Origin: Minisyncoccota bacterium | GTDB lineage: Bacteria; Patescibacteriota; Minisyncoccia; Phycocordibacterales; UBA918 | Direction of reading: 5' to 3' | Assembly (NCBI GenBank): GCA_022841645.1 | Contig: JALHRC010000002.1 | Location: 1-36,845 of the forward strand | Length of the DNA stretch: 36,845 nucleotides | The notes under the pieces: generated by a model | Seen by the model: the letters and a program-made list of their open reading frames with translations, nothing else | What the model was told of the DNA's origin: nothing | The model's database searches: none | Part shown: positions 15,101-21,147 of the stretch, in pieces | Position numbering within the stretch: position 1 is the stretch's first letter | Layout of the letters: each line of letters opens with the position of its first letter | Made by a program: the position numbers and the translations under genes

Positions 15101-18100
15101 CCACCTCGCCGGCTGGTACGGCTACCACAACCATTGCGGGTGTGCTCACCATTAGCGGTGCCCATTTCCTTGACAGCAACGATTCTCGCTGGGATCTCTC
15201 TGGTACAGGTACGGTACTGGTTGAGAGTGGCACTTTCCTTGAGGATACCAGTACCCTTCGTTACAGTGGTGCCGGCGCCAATGTAACCGCCACTGATTAC
15301 TACAACCTCGTAGTAAATGCTGGGGTGGCTGCCCCCACCTTTACAGCACTTTCAGGTGGCATAGTAGTACGCGGTGACTTGCAGGTCGGCGGGGCAACTA
15401 CCACCACTTTTACCCTTACAGCCAACGATCCACTCTTTGAAGTCCGCGGAAATGTATATGTCGCAAGCAACGGGACTCTAGTTGGTAGCAACAGTGCGCT
15501 ACTCACTGTTTTGGGTAGCTGGGACAATGACGGTGTATTTACGAGCAGTGGCGGCAGCGTACGCTTTGCCGGTACTGGTTCTACTACCATTGCAGCTGGT
15601 CAATCAAGTTTTGGATCGCTCGATGTTAATGGAACAGGAGCATTTACCTTCACCGAATCGGCCACCACCACGGGGGCACTTACGCTTACTAATCACAGTT
15701 CGTTTACCGTTGCTTCGGGACAGACACTGGCGGTAGGTGCACAATTCACCAATGTTCTGGCTGGTGCTGCTACCACCTGGACAGGTGCCACCTTGCATCT
15801 GTTTGGAAGCGGCACATTTGAGATCAACGCTTCGACCACGAGCGATACCTATAACGTACTCTCTGTTGCTGCTGGTACCCAGGTGCGAATGTGGAACTCA
15901 AGCGCGGCTTCCTATGCGGTGAATTCAACTGGCTCACTTTATTCAATGGATCATGCTGGAAACGATGGTGATCTTTATATCTACGGTCAGCTCGTGCGGG
16001 CAAGTGGTACTGATCATTGGAGCTATGCCACCGACTTTGACGGTACCGCACTGACAACTGGTCGTGGGGTAGATGTGTACTTTGCGTCAGGAGCGAGTGC
16101 TCGCTTTACAGCCGGTGGCCTTTCTGTCATTGGCTCGAGTACTGCTTCAACTACTTTACAAAACCAAGGATCAGGAACGTACGCTATGGTAGTTGAGGGC
16201 ACGGCATCAACTTCGTGGGATCGTGTCGTCATTCGCGATGTTAATGCTTCAGGTATTGTATTTTCTGGCACGCCAACGGTTGTGGACTTTTCACGGACTG
16301 ATCACTTAGTCAAAATTAACAGTGGCACCGCACTTACCATTGGTGGGACGGTGATTAATCAAAATCCAGCCAAGAACTTTGCGAGTAACATTTTTGAGGC
16401 TGATACTGGTGTTACTGGTGCCACCAACGTGACCGCGACTGGCACGGCTACTGCTGCCTGGCGCTTTACCGGTCACTCGGGTGATATTGCTGGAGAAGGA
16501 TACGATGTTGACCCTGACGGTGATCCGGGATACGTGGTATGGGACGATTCGGCGGCACTTATTACTGTTTCGGGCAATGTCTACAGTGACGAGGGGAGCA
16601 CCGTTTCCTCAGTCTGTGACGGTGTTGCAACGGTGGTACGGCTCGTGGTGGCTGGCCTCACCAATTACAACGCAACCTGTAGTCCAGCTACGGGGGCCTT
16701 TAGCATTCCTAACGTTGCTTACAATACGAATGACACGCTAACTCTTTTCCTCAACGGCACCACTCCCAAGGCAGCGACGGTATCAATCGATCCAATTTCT
16801 TCTATAGCCAATTTACATCTCTATGAACGGCGCGTAGTTGTTCGACATGAAGGAACGGACCCAATAACTATTGATGACATGGCAGTTTATGATAGTAGCG
16901 ACGATGCCGATATCCCGTTTACTGCGGTTAGTGGAGCACCCGACACACTCTCAATTTCTGCTGACCGCAAACTGATTGTTTGGACAGGCAAGACTTTTGC
17001 GCCGGGTGGCAATGTCACAGTACTCGGAGGCGGTAGCGGTGATGCGGTTGATGGTACTTTTGAAGCGCAAACCAACGCTACGTTCCGTACGTCGGGTAGC
17101 GAGGCGCACTCAATAGGGGGTAGTTTCACCTTTGCTACTGGAGCAAGTTTTGTCCCGGCCCAGTCAACAATTACGTTTACTACTTCCGGAGCCGTTCGGA
17201 CAATCGATATCAACGCTGGTAGTTTCTACAACACCACCTTCTCAGGCAGTGGCAGTTGGACAGTGACAGATCCAACACTTACGCTCGGTGGTACCTTCGC
17301 ACAGAGTGCTGGGATCGTGACCTTCCCGACCGGCACAACAACTATTGGTCGCGCATTTAACGTTACGGGTGGTACGTTTGCTGTAAACGGTAGCCCACTC
17401 TCCTTTATTGCCACGACCACGGGGCAAACCGTTCGCTTTGGTAACTCTGCTGTCGCCGCGCTTACCTTTAGTGGGGTTGGTGGTGGATGGAATATGACCG
17501 ATACACATGCCACCGCCAGTCGATCGATTACCGTGACAGCAGGCACACTGTCTCTACCTTCAGGGAACCTAGCTGTTGGTGGAAGTTTTGAAAATAGAGG
17601 CGGTACGATTGCGCACAATACCGCTGATTTGATAATGACGAGCACGTCCTCGGCAGTCCTACGTGCAAGTTCGTCAGATCTCTATGCTGTTCGGTTTGTT
17701 GGTGTGGGGCCGTTTACGCTGGCTGACCAGTCGGTCACCTTCCTTGATGACTTTGCTGTAAATGCCGGTAGTGTAACGATTGGAACTGGTACCTTGGCGG
17801 TCGGTGGTTCATTTACTGCTACCGGTGGCACCTTTAGCCACGCCTCGGGGACGGTCTTGCTCAATGCTAGTGCTGGGGGAAAAACGGTAGATCCGGGAAG
17901 CAGTTCCTTCTACAACCTACAAATTGGTGCACCGAGCGGTGGCTACACCATGGGAAGTGCAACGACCACCAATAACTTTACGATTGCGAGCGTCAACTCC
18001 CTTACCGTAAGCAGTGGAGCTCGTGTCCGGGTTGGCGGTGTCTTCACTAATAGTGTTGGCGGGGCAGCGACCACGTGGACTGGGTCGACACTCATCCTAG

Positions 18101-21100
18101 AGAGCGGTACGGCTTTTTCCGTCAACTCACGCACCAACAGCGGTGATGTTTACGGGACGCTGCAGATTGGTGCTAATACTGATGTGCGCACGTGGTACAG
18201 CAGTGCCGCTACCACCTCGGTGGCCGCCTCTGGCTCACTCTATGCCCAAGACCACAATAACGTTAACGGCCACCTTTACATCTGGGGTGATGTAGTCATT
18301 GCTACCACTACAGAGTATTGGAGTTACGCCACCGACTTTGACGGCACAACCCTTACGGGAAGTGAACGGGCTGTGAGTGTGTATATGGCCCCCACTGCTA
18401 CCACTACACTAAGCAGTGGAGCGCTCGAACTTGTAGGCGCCAGCGGTAACGTCACTTCTGTGCAAAGTCAAAGTGCCAGCACCACGTATGCACTACGCGT
18501 ACTGGGGGGCACTCTTAATGCTTCTTACTACAGTATGAGTGATGTGGGGGTAGGTGGTTTACTCCTTTCAGGGACGCCTACTATCACAGATCTTTCAAAT
18601 GGTTACTTTAACTTGGCGGTAAATAGTGAGCCACTTATAACCCTCTCGTCGACCACCCTAAATGCCAACCCCTCAAAAATCTTTGACAACGTTGGTTTCA
18701 ATGCCTCCTCCCCCCTTACGGGAAATAACATTGAATTAGTGGGAGAAACTCCCAACGCTTGGCGATTTACCAATAGCTATGGCAACCTTGGCGGTGAAGC
18801 TAATGACATCGATGGCGTTGATGCGTGTGGCTCACTCCGTTTTGATGATAGTCAGTGTTTGCTTACAGAGCAAACACACGTAAGGTGGCGTCTTGATGAT
18901 GGTGGAGAGGGCGCGCCAACCAGCGAGTGGTTTGACCTTGATTGGGATTACCGAAAACGAATACGCTTGGTATCTGACATTGCTACCAGTACCGCTACTA
19001 CGGCAGTAAAGGTGACCATTACCTACGACAGTGACATGCAGTCGGATTTTGACGACTTACGGTTTACTGCAGCAGACGGCACGACTCTGCTTTCGCACTG
19101 GGTTGAGCGCGCCACTGCATCGGTAAGTGCGGTGGTTTGGGTACGTGTTCCTTCGGTTGTTCCGGACACAACAACTGTCTTTATGTATTATGGAAATACT
19201 ACTGCCTCTACAACTAGTTCTGGAACGAGTACACTGTCAGCAATTGACGACTTTGAGGACAACAATCTTACCGAATATAGTGGTGACACATCACTGTTTC
19301 AAACTGACAGTAGTCCGGTCTATGGTGGTAGTTATGCACTTGAGCCGTCTAACACTTTGGGACGCACCATCGCCGACGGAATTTATCGTACCGATCTATC
19401 AGTAAGCCAAGGACAGGCTGTGCGCTGGATGCAGTACGTCAACGTTAGTGCCCCTGAAGATGATGCCTGTACCTTCTTCGGTGTACAGTCACCAGGTAGC
19501 AACAACCAGAATTACGCAGTTTGCTTACAGCGCTTTGGACCCGATCGTCTCATCCTTGCAAAGAATGTAACTGACAACGATAGTTCAGGAACGGTACTAT
19601 CTACAACATCAGTGACCTATGCGACGGGGTGGTATGAAGTGGAAGTTGATTGGCAAACTGACGACAGTATGGATGTTGCTCTTTACACCGAATCTGGCAC
19701 CCTGGTGGCTACGACGAGTGCCACAGACAGCTCATACACCACTGGCGGAATCGGCTTTGGCTTTTGGATTAATAAAGGGGCATGGGACAGTGTCATGGCT
19801 CGTACCGGTGGTGCGGGAAGACCCCAGGTTTACTTCGGAGCCGAGCAGGTGCCTGGCGGGGCAAGTTGGGCAGCTGACCTTGATGAACCTGGAAGTGCAT
19901 ATGAGCCAGGCAGTGTGGCTCGGCTACGGGTGGCAATTGAAAACTCAGGACTTGATATTACTAACCAGCAGTTCCGCTTAGAATATGCCGCCAAGGGAGC
20001 TGCCCCGACCTGCGAATCAGTGTCAGCAAGCAACTTCGTAACAGTTCCGATACAGGCCTCGTGCGGCAGTTCGCCAATTTGTATGGCCACCTCGTCGTAT
20101 GTCGCTGATGGAGACGTTCTGTCTGATCAGTTATTTGGTACCAACGGCACGTACGTAAGTGGACAGCTGGTAGAGAACCCATCAGTACAAACATCTGCTA
20201 TTGATATTGATCAAAGTTTCTACACTGAACTTGAGTACGTATTGACACCCACCATCAACGCCAGTGACTCTTACTGCTTTAGAGTTACTAATGCTGGGAC
20301 AGAGCTTGACTTTTACGCCAAGGTGGCAGAGCTGGGATTGCAGTTTGACCCAACAATCTCCTCCATCTCATTTAATGGAGGTGCTGCGATTACTTTGACC
20401 CCAGGTACTACCACCGCCGTAGTGGCCACAACCTCGGTCTTTGACTTCAACGGTGGTGCTGACTTGGAACATGCGACAGCTACCTTTTACCGCACGTCCG
20501 TAGGGGCTTCTTGTACCGTCGATAATAACAATTGTTACCGTCTTTCAACAGAAACGGGTGGGTGCTCGTTTAGTAGCTGTAGTGGTAACTCCTGCCAGTT
20601 GACGTGCACAGCGCATGTATACTTCCATGCCGATCCAACTGACTTTGGCACCTACGATGGTCAAGAGTGGTTTGCCTTTATTGAAGCTGAAGATCAGGGT
20701 GGTGGCTACGGCTTCAATTCATCACCTGGGATAGAGCTAGCAACGCTGCGGGCGATTAGTGTTGATGCACTAATCAATTACGGCGCTCTTGAGCCAACCA
20801 CGGACACAGGTGGAGTAAACTCTACGACCACCGTTAGAAACTTAGGCAACGTTGCGCTCGATGTGGAGGTAGAAGGGACAGATCTAAGCGATGGACAATC
20901 GTCAATTATTCCCGTCACCCAACAGAAGTTTTCGACTTCAACCTTTACGTACACGGGCTGCGTGAGCTGTGCACAGTTATCGTCGTCTACTCCTGTAGCG
21001 GCTGGTCTCAATCTCTCAAAGCCTGCCAACATTACACCGCCGGTAGCAGCTGATGTATTCTGGGGTATCGCTGTGCCGTTCGGTATTAATAGCGCCCCCC

Positions 21101-21138
21101 ACTCAGGCACCAACATCTTCACCCCGGTTGATCCATAG
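112..21138 (+). CDS. Giant 7008-aa multidomain surface protein (DUF2341/LamG/FN3-like repeats)
   Basis: The product is an envelope-anchored giant protein, probably an adhesin or surface fibre. Residues 22-40 form one hydrophobic helix (FWLLLVPCVLGGLWVYATV) that may act as signal anchor. Residues ~85-325 are an acidic, Ser/Pro/Thr-rich stalk. Then follow a jelly-roll-like segment (~325-480), an MG2-like segment with a YTPGEEV motif (~595-700), a DUF11-like segment (~710-805), three tandem ~150-aa repeats (~820-1275), FN3-like units (~1280, ~2475, ~2740), two WNGxSW-repeat propeller-like blocks (~1405-1843, ~2865-3307), three DUF2341 copies (~2058, ~3950, ~6272), two of them with LamG-like partners, long Thr/Gly-rich beta repeats (~3560-6250) and a Cys-containing C-terminal module (~6743-7008). 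The start is GTG; the overlapping ATG at 110 meets a stop at once. There is no LPxTG and no C-terminal helix. Lysine is scarce. The FN3 gene follows 9 nt later. Domain names are from motif recognition only. Confidence 0.93.
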   Translation: MSAWVVYNVNALRVFYKTNFWLLLVPCVLGGLWVYATVDTTVYTTTELVVIPGIVETTDWKGLDSVLIQDVGEYALHQDFNIQNSASPERLVSSPALPEINDNEPALPEGETTGEARGDELPAATSGDGGGGDTSSQVPVVSPDSEGGAGPSPDNEEFTDVVSEESAAEESTPEPEPASKPEASDESSTTAEPQARSTRAAEIVWGVFSEARERYPLAQEVEDTPQETVEVTEEDSPSDEATEESALLEETQETEVEPVETLAPGADSLPDPESDDELLEEGSGNEESLPTTSEGVDEQDVTSPDLGTEVDGETAQLGNGDDVASTLVPCEASADCSAYALSFSGFTLPEFDSASVLDAAQLRLSLSAKERAGQSYEGPQRFRVEYRYGSSSDYALASVIEVDDEVSNSLNGGYYLIGFGTPPTLAELSALQVRVVYEGNLEAMEAVYLESIWLEVTAGSFYEDRTLASTTDAITYERSLEAPKFHELYNPDIDATFSSLPSFTLRYDPQEGFLRRVFTALFSENVYRVERVRLTDSEGEVVDIAIDTVYHDDTTWTLQFREQPQKLRSGKYRFEVVVGENDTEYIDHFEFYWGVLAVNPTKSMYTPGEEVHLHMAALTDKGDTICDASLTLKIIDPEQAVTEVPIERTGACGKNNVTDIPDYVAHYTDTNSEGRYVLQLSHYNQGGELVHLIEDSFEVRPFVAFDIERTAPTRIYPLAPYDVSIAITANHSFAGDIVETVPRGFVIVDAGGANVISKPEVTELVWSDVTLSEGDSRTLSYRFDAPDISPYTYLLGPLDMDGFRELRHWQIASDALSGVGWFTATRTVNSTNLNNALSPLQWSTSTVDAYYYTHSTSSNSHQVTLRQAGDYLLAVNVPMIRTDGTNSRSRVGVEVRVNGVAVPEGLGRSGYIRNANSHSESSSHVNFLLSDVAADDLLEVYVGGVSVIETTDIVNPSGVASMFLEYVGDTKTVFSATTTRTTNSTNLNQSTAYALQWTETRQDTGYVHSDSVNPENITLSDSGTYLVHISIPLTNSTADHQAVLGRVRLGGVQVPGGVFAQGYARPLEDTDSDDESSIHWTGVVTATTSNQVLTVTTESEGAAGTTTVTTGFVGSIYIEKLATTDTLVLRGTTLSSGSDWSPAAATAINFNNQVIIDNSTYTHSTTTNSQNIVVDEAGSYLLTFNAPFNVATQHTNTRVTVTVNGVERTGAQTKPNYIRNQGGHTNSSGQLVFLLEDVAASATINVRVQEEAANATLALTSDVIVTLTQKIQNNERPTAPTTFNTPFSNIRFASTTPYFDFEAVDPDGTSDLTYEFQIGTSSDFVGAITRYSTSSTGFSNTASTTDTSPFREDDMIRFQLQPADALTDLATYYWRVRARDVTGSGEYGDWSVTQNLTVNMAYATPNWYQSLTGQFDGNSFVGTVSSGNDNVQVDAAINDDIMAVYAEGTVATPRFRIWNGTSWGVEGNAVAVSNTINWVETAAGVSRDEYVLVTLDQSNDAYAQVYSASTSAWGSQVVLSDVVVSSVYRGVAVAYESVSGDAMAISCTNSPDPVFRIWNGTSWSATSTLDVSSLNNCNYIQVASDPVSDEIIVVVRDTGTQYEAWVWDGSTWIANRIIGVPAAVAVEGMAVAYESSGNQALITVSNGTAASFLYTTWNGLEFSTNVPQSIGNDFMFANLESDPASDALVLCYVDADTDIGVLRWDGGVWSTSFQELTGTGNANTARPVDCTFETFAGRSGYAIAPYSDTGVDGDYHATSPTSTWTTNLSGSNINDALWVQSERAGDGLVMTFHYDDENDRIDATYWNGSSWSTSETLEAALPAAGVYEAMSLSAKRFQFTQGSVQTPPISFSFVPNQPRWGDITFSTTEPFGTDVKVRVRYTATTTCDSYIPNGALSGNGSGFDVTQSPIDLTGLSTTTYGQICLEATLTIQGSASAGLDEWTLSWVREPRLVQNNYRWYVNGSFLTPTDPWPSGITDLALNTPLDSTVALSVDEAIRLRISLQGLNVALPTSTERFKLQYAEGLTCSPSLSWADVGSPASTTALFRGVENSIVGSDWYSAAWPRRVKITVDDSVVEDDVTNFPVYLDLSVLPAAFFDSVQSDGDDIRITTSDGVTELPYELVSINTGTDTGELHFKATMGSTTDSEFYIYYGNGSASGYAASATYGAQNVWTNSYSMRHALDDNPTTASPQFRDSTSNSNDAVAYSGMTAGDVVAGKIGSAIDLDGNDGGTFETALAFAGQFTASMWWRASTTGGGDGNGFAIAGPAGANEKMGPWNTPEGTVFVRTSTASSDNTATHPADRTWTYVVLTRDSSNVVRLFLNGTTTTLYGGAAQTGTSDWINFGGETTQGFEGQLDELRFATTRRSAGWISTEYNNQSNPQGFFSVSAEELIGDGRRLPSTVLTGSDYRDTYEEENPTQLNQNQIEVGSDAEWDFVLENHAALPNTNYCFRLVYDDGATFNTYTNYPRLITNSPPLTPIVSAPFDNERLASTTPWFDFAADDELEDLVSYEIEIDDSADFSSPVVARNSVDHFALFTNIASPSERSQYTSGQTIRFIPATALSNNTTYWWRVRGRDDFGSNTFGPWSTPQSVTVATGTTITTWFQTTGEQFLTNELADGSVSTSTNDVGIASGFTIATITSTVIDYDDRDTGNAWGELSWTDNESSGVIDYYVEYNTGGGVYALVPDSALPGNSSGFNTSPISLIGLNTTTYNELRIRAVLSGNSTLPRLLDWTVTWGLTIEAPIRVRPFDNEKVATTTPAFTFYTSDPQAQDLQYELQLSSSNSFTSSTTFLSGVDAGFTNTASSTDTSPYLSGNTIRYRAQSPLTNGLTYWWRVRARDPGGSNTWSEYSEPQSFTIDTALSVSAWFQTTGEQFLTGDTADVEATAGAAQITSTISEVLMAYGEGTGQAPRYRIWDGTAWGSAGTAESVGAQVRYTRLKASPTRPEYALGTTGTDNDVNVQIYNSDSDTWGNVLELHNNVVDPEKRAFDLAYETDSGDLLAVSCFGTDAVSAIWNGTSWSATSSINLVNTNNCEWVLMASDPTSDEIIAVFRHTVAAGVDYEARVWNGSSWTSTTTLGDLVENASEGMALAYEESGNQAVLVMSTSSVTQATALYFTTWNGSAWSTPTSSDLGDHIEFATLRADVGTDRLALCYNDNDNDGGFKLWDGSAWQSSFTEVEPADVNDRTGRPVDCAFETTAGLDGDLIVAYSDTLNVFYRVHNSSTSAEFAVTTLTDSFELEMVRGGNGTLHLSAYDDAAATGDDINATYRNGGSWNSPTSITLNSSLDGNTPYIGGSSMAAQIYPNFVSGSIRSTAIDFNDGDGPRWESVSWNDTTPGASTIEYRVYYLASTSQYALIPDSALPGNSAGFTTSPIDISALDRTVYEVLKLDAQFICDAGDCPTLNDWTVAWAEGITVSGVAREFDGIATTTSGTVAVAVNGELQVGKTGSITASGTWSIANVTAFAGDALTVWVDGATDANEAVAVTTYDGIGNASNLELTKRHLTIGSDDSATTTNAGFAGYDNADDEDIFFTVGVGNALVVCAEAVCADGRLKIRSGAIYQPDAAVTTHDFSNFGTFRPASTTVRVSGSWSQQGSFVEDTSTIIFTATSGAESITATGTTAQFYNLSIGESGSSTGTHNLTQALSVLNTLNIANGTLSRGTSSISISGNFTIGVGGNMSGLGTTTFTGSGSHTWSDAKATSTNVGYAVIDGTAKTITLGGSVAAQSVTIGSDDTFNASGSGYNITVYGGWINNNSFIPQSGTVTFAGTSSAVIARGTSAFNNLTFNGAGGSWSFSTSTLVLNGSLTIATGTVTLPTGTTTIAGSFTNSGGTFLHNNGEVRMTSTVAGRTILQNGTVFNNAFYDLVFTGSGSWTYSGTGTTSRHMRITAGTVTFPGSTLTVGGDLLTSGSGAFAHNNGEVILLVQDSNSVTTNGSSFNHVRTRGAASGSWYNDAWDYRIPITIQEAQIDGDLSNFPVYLNLDDLPSGFWSAVQGDGDDLRVTQSDGVTEVPIELVSINTGTTDGEFYFRATTLSSTTNSTYYLYYGNGSASAYASTSAFGARNVWSSNYRVVAHSGDLTTATILNSAMATSGTKTSAGNPAVTTSGRVGSAQDFSTDSVQFAGNVVENQNQYSVSMWFNADALTGGNADEQSFGRSLYGISASGAPYQWLRVGGTANPDELTLCAYTNSTTCNVSTGADVVTGTWYHVSVNAVDAGATTLRVNGVERLSFTNPGDGTVSANFTLSDLRPTRGINWDGRIDEVRVANVTRSNAWRDAEYRNIATTSTFYSVGAAEASRARNFSDATVTMLGNFVLESGGDALLPAGTLSVGGSFDNDATFDARGGTVRFNSTAGAETIAAGTTSPFATLEFNSATGDFTLTENATATVAVNLTNAAQFTLQSSRALTALGTFTNAASGTITTWTGSLLVLGSGSSTTLNAKTHGGDSYGTLRAASSTLVRMWNSQATTYQTEGATGAIYSQDHAAVDGDLYIYGNYARTTGTEHWSYATDFDGTALGTSTSRQVDVRIASSSSVVVATSTLSVVGVATASTTVAAQSGAYTLRASLATVTAQYFSVSDTDNSGLQLTASTTLATFTDGAFTVTPLRTGISVDGATVNRNASGQFFRISFSTTTPGLASNVTLTSSSSNFIWFRQGSGNLYGEAFDAGDDNPGSLRFDDSSYLITVSGTVYSDDGTTTMGAPVCNGTTPNVRIIVDGGSYASSTPCNASTGAYSFPSVAYVGDPKVVVFLDLGSTTQRAATFSKTLTTNVTNMHIYGNRLIVRHEDTAALTITDLANYDNDNEADLPYIATTGATNTLTVLPLTELYVWNGKTFAPGGNVTLAGNGNSNGYEGTLQLGANAAFTATGTETHTLAGRLVLGSLATITPASSTIVFNATTSGKSITGTSTIAFNRLQFNGVGGTWNIGANLLVYENMYIDNGIVTGTGSLTLPWGSLLGNGTLSLGGGTVHLYRTNTLGGTSPWTFNNLTLGNGSVVGTTSPAGTATTTIAGVLTISGAHFLDSNDSRWDLSGTGTVLVESGTFLEDTSTLRYSGAGANVTATDYYNLVVNAGVAAPTFTALSGGIVVRGDLQVGGATTTTFTLTANDPLFEVRGNVYVASNGTLVGSNSALLTVLGSWDNDGVFTSSGGSVRFAGTGSTTIAAGQSSFGSLDVNGTGAFTFTESATTTGALTLTNHSSFTVASGQTLAVGAQFTNVLAGAATTWTGATLHLFGSGTFEINASTTSDTYNVLSVAAGTQVRMWNSSAASYAVNSTGSLYSMDHAGNDGDLYIYGQLVRASGTDHWSYATDFDGTALTTGRGVDVYFASGASARFTAGGLSVIGSSTASTTLQNQGSGTYAMVVEGTASTSWDRVVIRDVNASGIVFSGTPTVVDFSRTDHLVKINSGTALTIGGTVINQNPAKNFASNIFEADTGVTGATNVTATGTATAAWRFTGHSGDIAGEGYDVDPDGDPGYVVWDDSAALITVSGNVYSDEGSTVSSVCDGVATVVRLVVAGLTNYNATCSPATGAFSIPNVAYNTNDTLTLFLNGTTPKAATVSIDPISSIANLHLYERRVVVRHEGTDPITIDDMAVYDSSDDADIPFTAVSGAPDTLSISADRKLIVWTGKTFAPGGNVTVLGGGSGDAVDGTFEAQTNATFRTSGSEAHSIGGSFTFATGASFVPAQSTITFTTSGAVRTIDINAGSFYNTTFSGSGSWTVTDPTLTLGGTFAQSAGIVTFPTGTTTIGRAFNVTGGTFAVNGSPLSFIATTTGQTVRFGNSAVAALTFSGVGGGWNMTDTHATASRSITVTAGTLSLPSGNLAVGGSFENRGGTIAHNTADLIMTSTSSAVLRASSSDLYAVRFVGVGPFTLADQSVTFLDDFAVNAGSVTIGTGTLAVGGSFTATGGTFSHASGTVLLNASAGGKTVDPGSSSFYNLQIGAPSGGYTMGSATTTNNFTIASVNSLTVSSGARVRVGGVFTNSVGGAATTWTGSTLILESGTAFSVNSRTNSGDVYGTLQIGANTDVRTWYSSAATTSVAASGSLYAQDHNNVNGHLYIWGDVVIATTTEYWSYATDFDGTTLTGSERAVSVYMAPTATTTLSSGALELVGASGNVTSVQSQSASTTYALRVLGGTLNASYYSMSDVGVGGLLLSGTPTITDLSNGYFNLAVNSEPLITLSSTTLNANPSKIFDNVGFNASSPLTGNNIELVGETPNAWRFTNSYGNLGGEANDIDGVDACGSLRFDDSQCLLTEQTHVRWRLDDGGEGAPTSEWFDLDWDYRKRIRLVSDIATSTATTAVKVTITYDSDMQSDFDDLRFTAADGTTLLSHWVERATASVSAVVWVRVPSVVPDTTTVFMYYGNTTASTTSSGTSTLSAIDDFEDNNLTEYSGDTSLFQTDSSPVYGGSYALEPSNTLGRTIADGIYRTDLSVSQGQAVRWMQYVNVSAPEDDACTFFGVQSPGSNNQNYAVCLQRFGPDRLILAKNVTDNDSSGTVLSTTSVTYATGWYEVEVDWQTDDSMDVALYTESGTLVATTSATDSSYTTGGIGFGFWINKGAWDSVMARTGGAGRPQVYFGAEQVPGGASWAADLDEPGSAYEPGSVARLRVAIENSGLDITNQQFRLEYAAKGAAPTCESVSASNFVTVPIQASCGSSPICMATSSYVADGDVLSDQLFGTNGTYVSGQLVENPSVQTSAIDIDQSFYTELEYVLTPTINASDSYCFRVTNAGTELDFYAKVAELGLQFDPTISSISFNGGAAITLTPGTTTAVVATTSVFDFNGGADLEHATATFYRTSVGASCTVDNNNCYRLSTETGGCSFSSCSGNSCQLTCTAHVYFHADPTDFGTYDGQEWFAFIEAEDQGGGYGFNSSPGIELATLRAISVDALINYGALEPTTDTGGVNSTTTVRNLGNVALDVEVEGTDLSDGQSSIIPVTQQKFSTSTFTYTGCVSCAQLSSSTPVAAGLNLSKPANITPPVAADVFWGIAVPFGINSAPHSGTNIFTPVDP
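2566..3930 (+). repeat. Three tandem ~150-aa repeats inside the giant gene
   Basis: Each unit opens with a T(T/A)TRT-NSTNLN or similar segment, has an HS-x(4)-Q/I-(V/T)L core, a 'GxYL' strand and ends in a VNG/GGV-xxxGxxxxGYxR segment. The copies begin near 2566, 3025 and 3490. The composition suggests a jelly-roll beta sandwich of the C1q/TNF-like kind; that fold assignment is a guess. Confidence 0.7.
3946..10345 (+). repeat. Alternating FN3-like and propeller-like duplications inside the giant gene
   Basis: FN3-like units near 3946, 7530 and 8335 share a FD/SN(I/E)R-A(S/T)TTP start and a YWWRVRxRD strand. Propeller-like blocks at ~4322-5640 and ~8704-10030 carry repeated WNGxSW or WDGxxW motifs, with matching lines such as ASDPxSDEII and GNQAxxxxS at the same relative positions. 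A linker starting WFQTTGEQFLT occurs at ~7919 and ~8713 with nearly the same nucleotide sequence. This is an internally duplicated cassette. Confidence 0.7.
6283..7230 (+). other. DUF2341 + LamG-like domain pair, copy 1
   Basis: The block opens with W-Y-x(3)-WPRRVKI and contains NFPVYLDL, SDGDDIR and a FYIYYGNG signature typical of DUF2341. It continues into a concanavalin/LamG-like segment with DLDGNDG, FTASMWWRAS and a final LDELRFATTRRSAGWISTEY. DUF2341 is a beta domain common in surface proteins and of unknown function; LamG-like folds often bind sugars. Confidence 0.75.
10860..11950 (+). repeat. Thr/Gly-rich beta-strand repeats, first block
   Basis: Short repeating strands of the type F-NLxF-GxG-W, LPTGTTTIAGSF and GGTFLHNNGEV recur roughly every 40-60 residues, with an identical 17-base stretch at the two HNNGEV sites (11630s and 11860s). 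The pattern fits a beta-helix or stacked beta array; the fold is inferred. Confidence 0.55.
11959..12960 (+). other. DUF2341 + LamG-like domain pair, copy 2
   Basis: This copy opens with WYNDAWDYRIPI, has NFPVYLNL, GDGDDLRVTQSDG and YYLYYGNG, and continues into a LamG-like segment with YSVSMWFNA and a closing GRIDEVRVANVTRSNAW. It is clearly homologous to copy 1 but diverged at the nucleotide level. Confidence 0.75.
13010..18890 (+). repeat. ~2.3-2.4-kb supermodule repeated nearly three times
   Basis: An R/TxWxSxA...DHxxxxGxLYIxG...WSYATDFDG unit lies near 13485, 15885 and 18175. A GSLRFDDS-ITVSGxVYSD-type unit lies near 14085 and 16480, with a truncated one near 18790. Their spacing gives a period of about 2.4 kb (~800 aa), then about 2.3 kb. 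A 26-nt stretch encoding KTFAPGGN is identical at 14605-14630 and 16990-17015. The array ends where the third DUF2341 starts. Confidence 0.7.
18925..19845 (+). other. DUF2341 + concanavalin-like domain pair, copy 3
   Basis: This copy opens with WFDLDWDYRKRI, keeps the DFDDLRFT and FMYYGN motifs, and is followed by a ~190-aa segment ending QVYFGAEQVPG that resembles concanavalin-like jelly rolls. It is the most diverged of the three. Confidence 0.65.
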
Positions 21139-21147
21139 ACCAATGCT

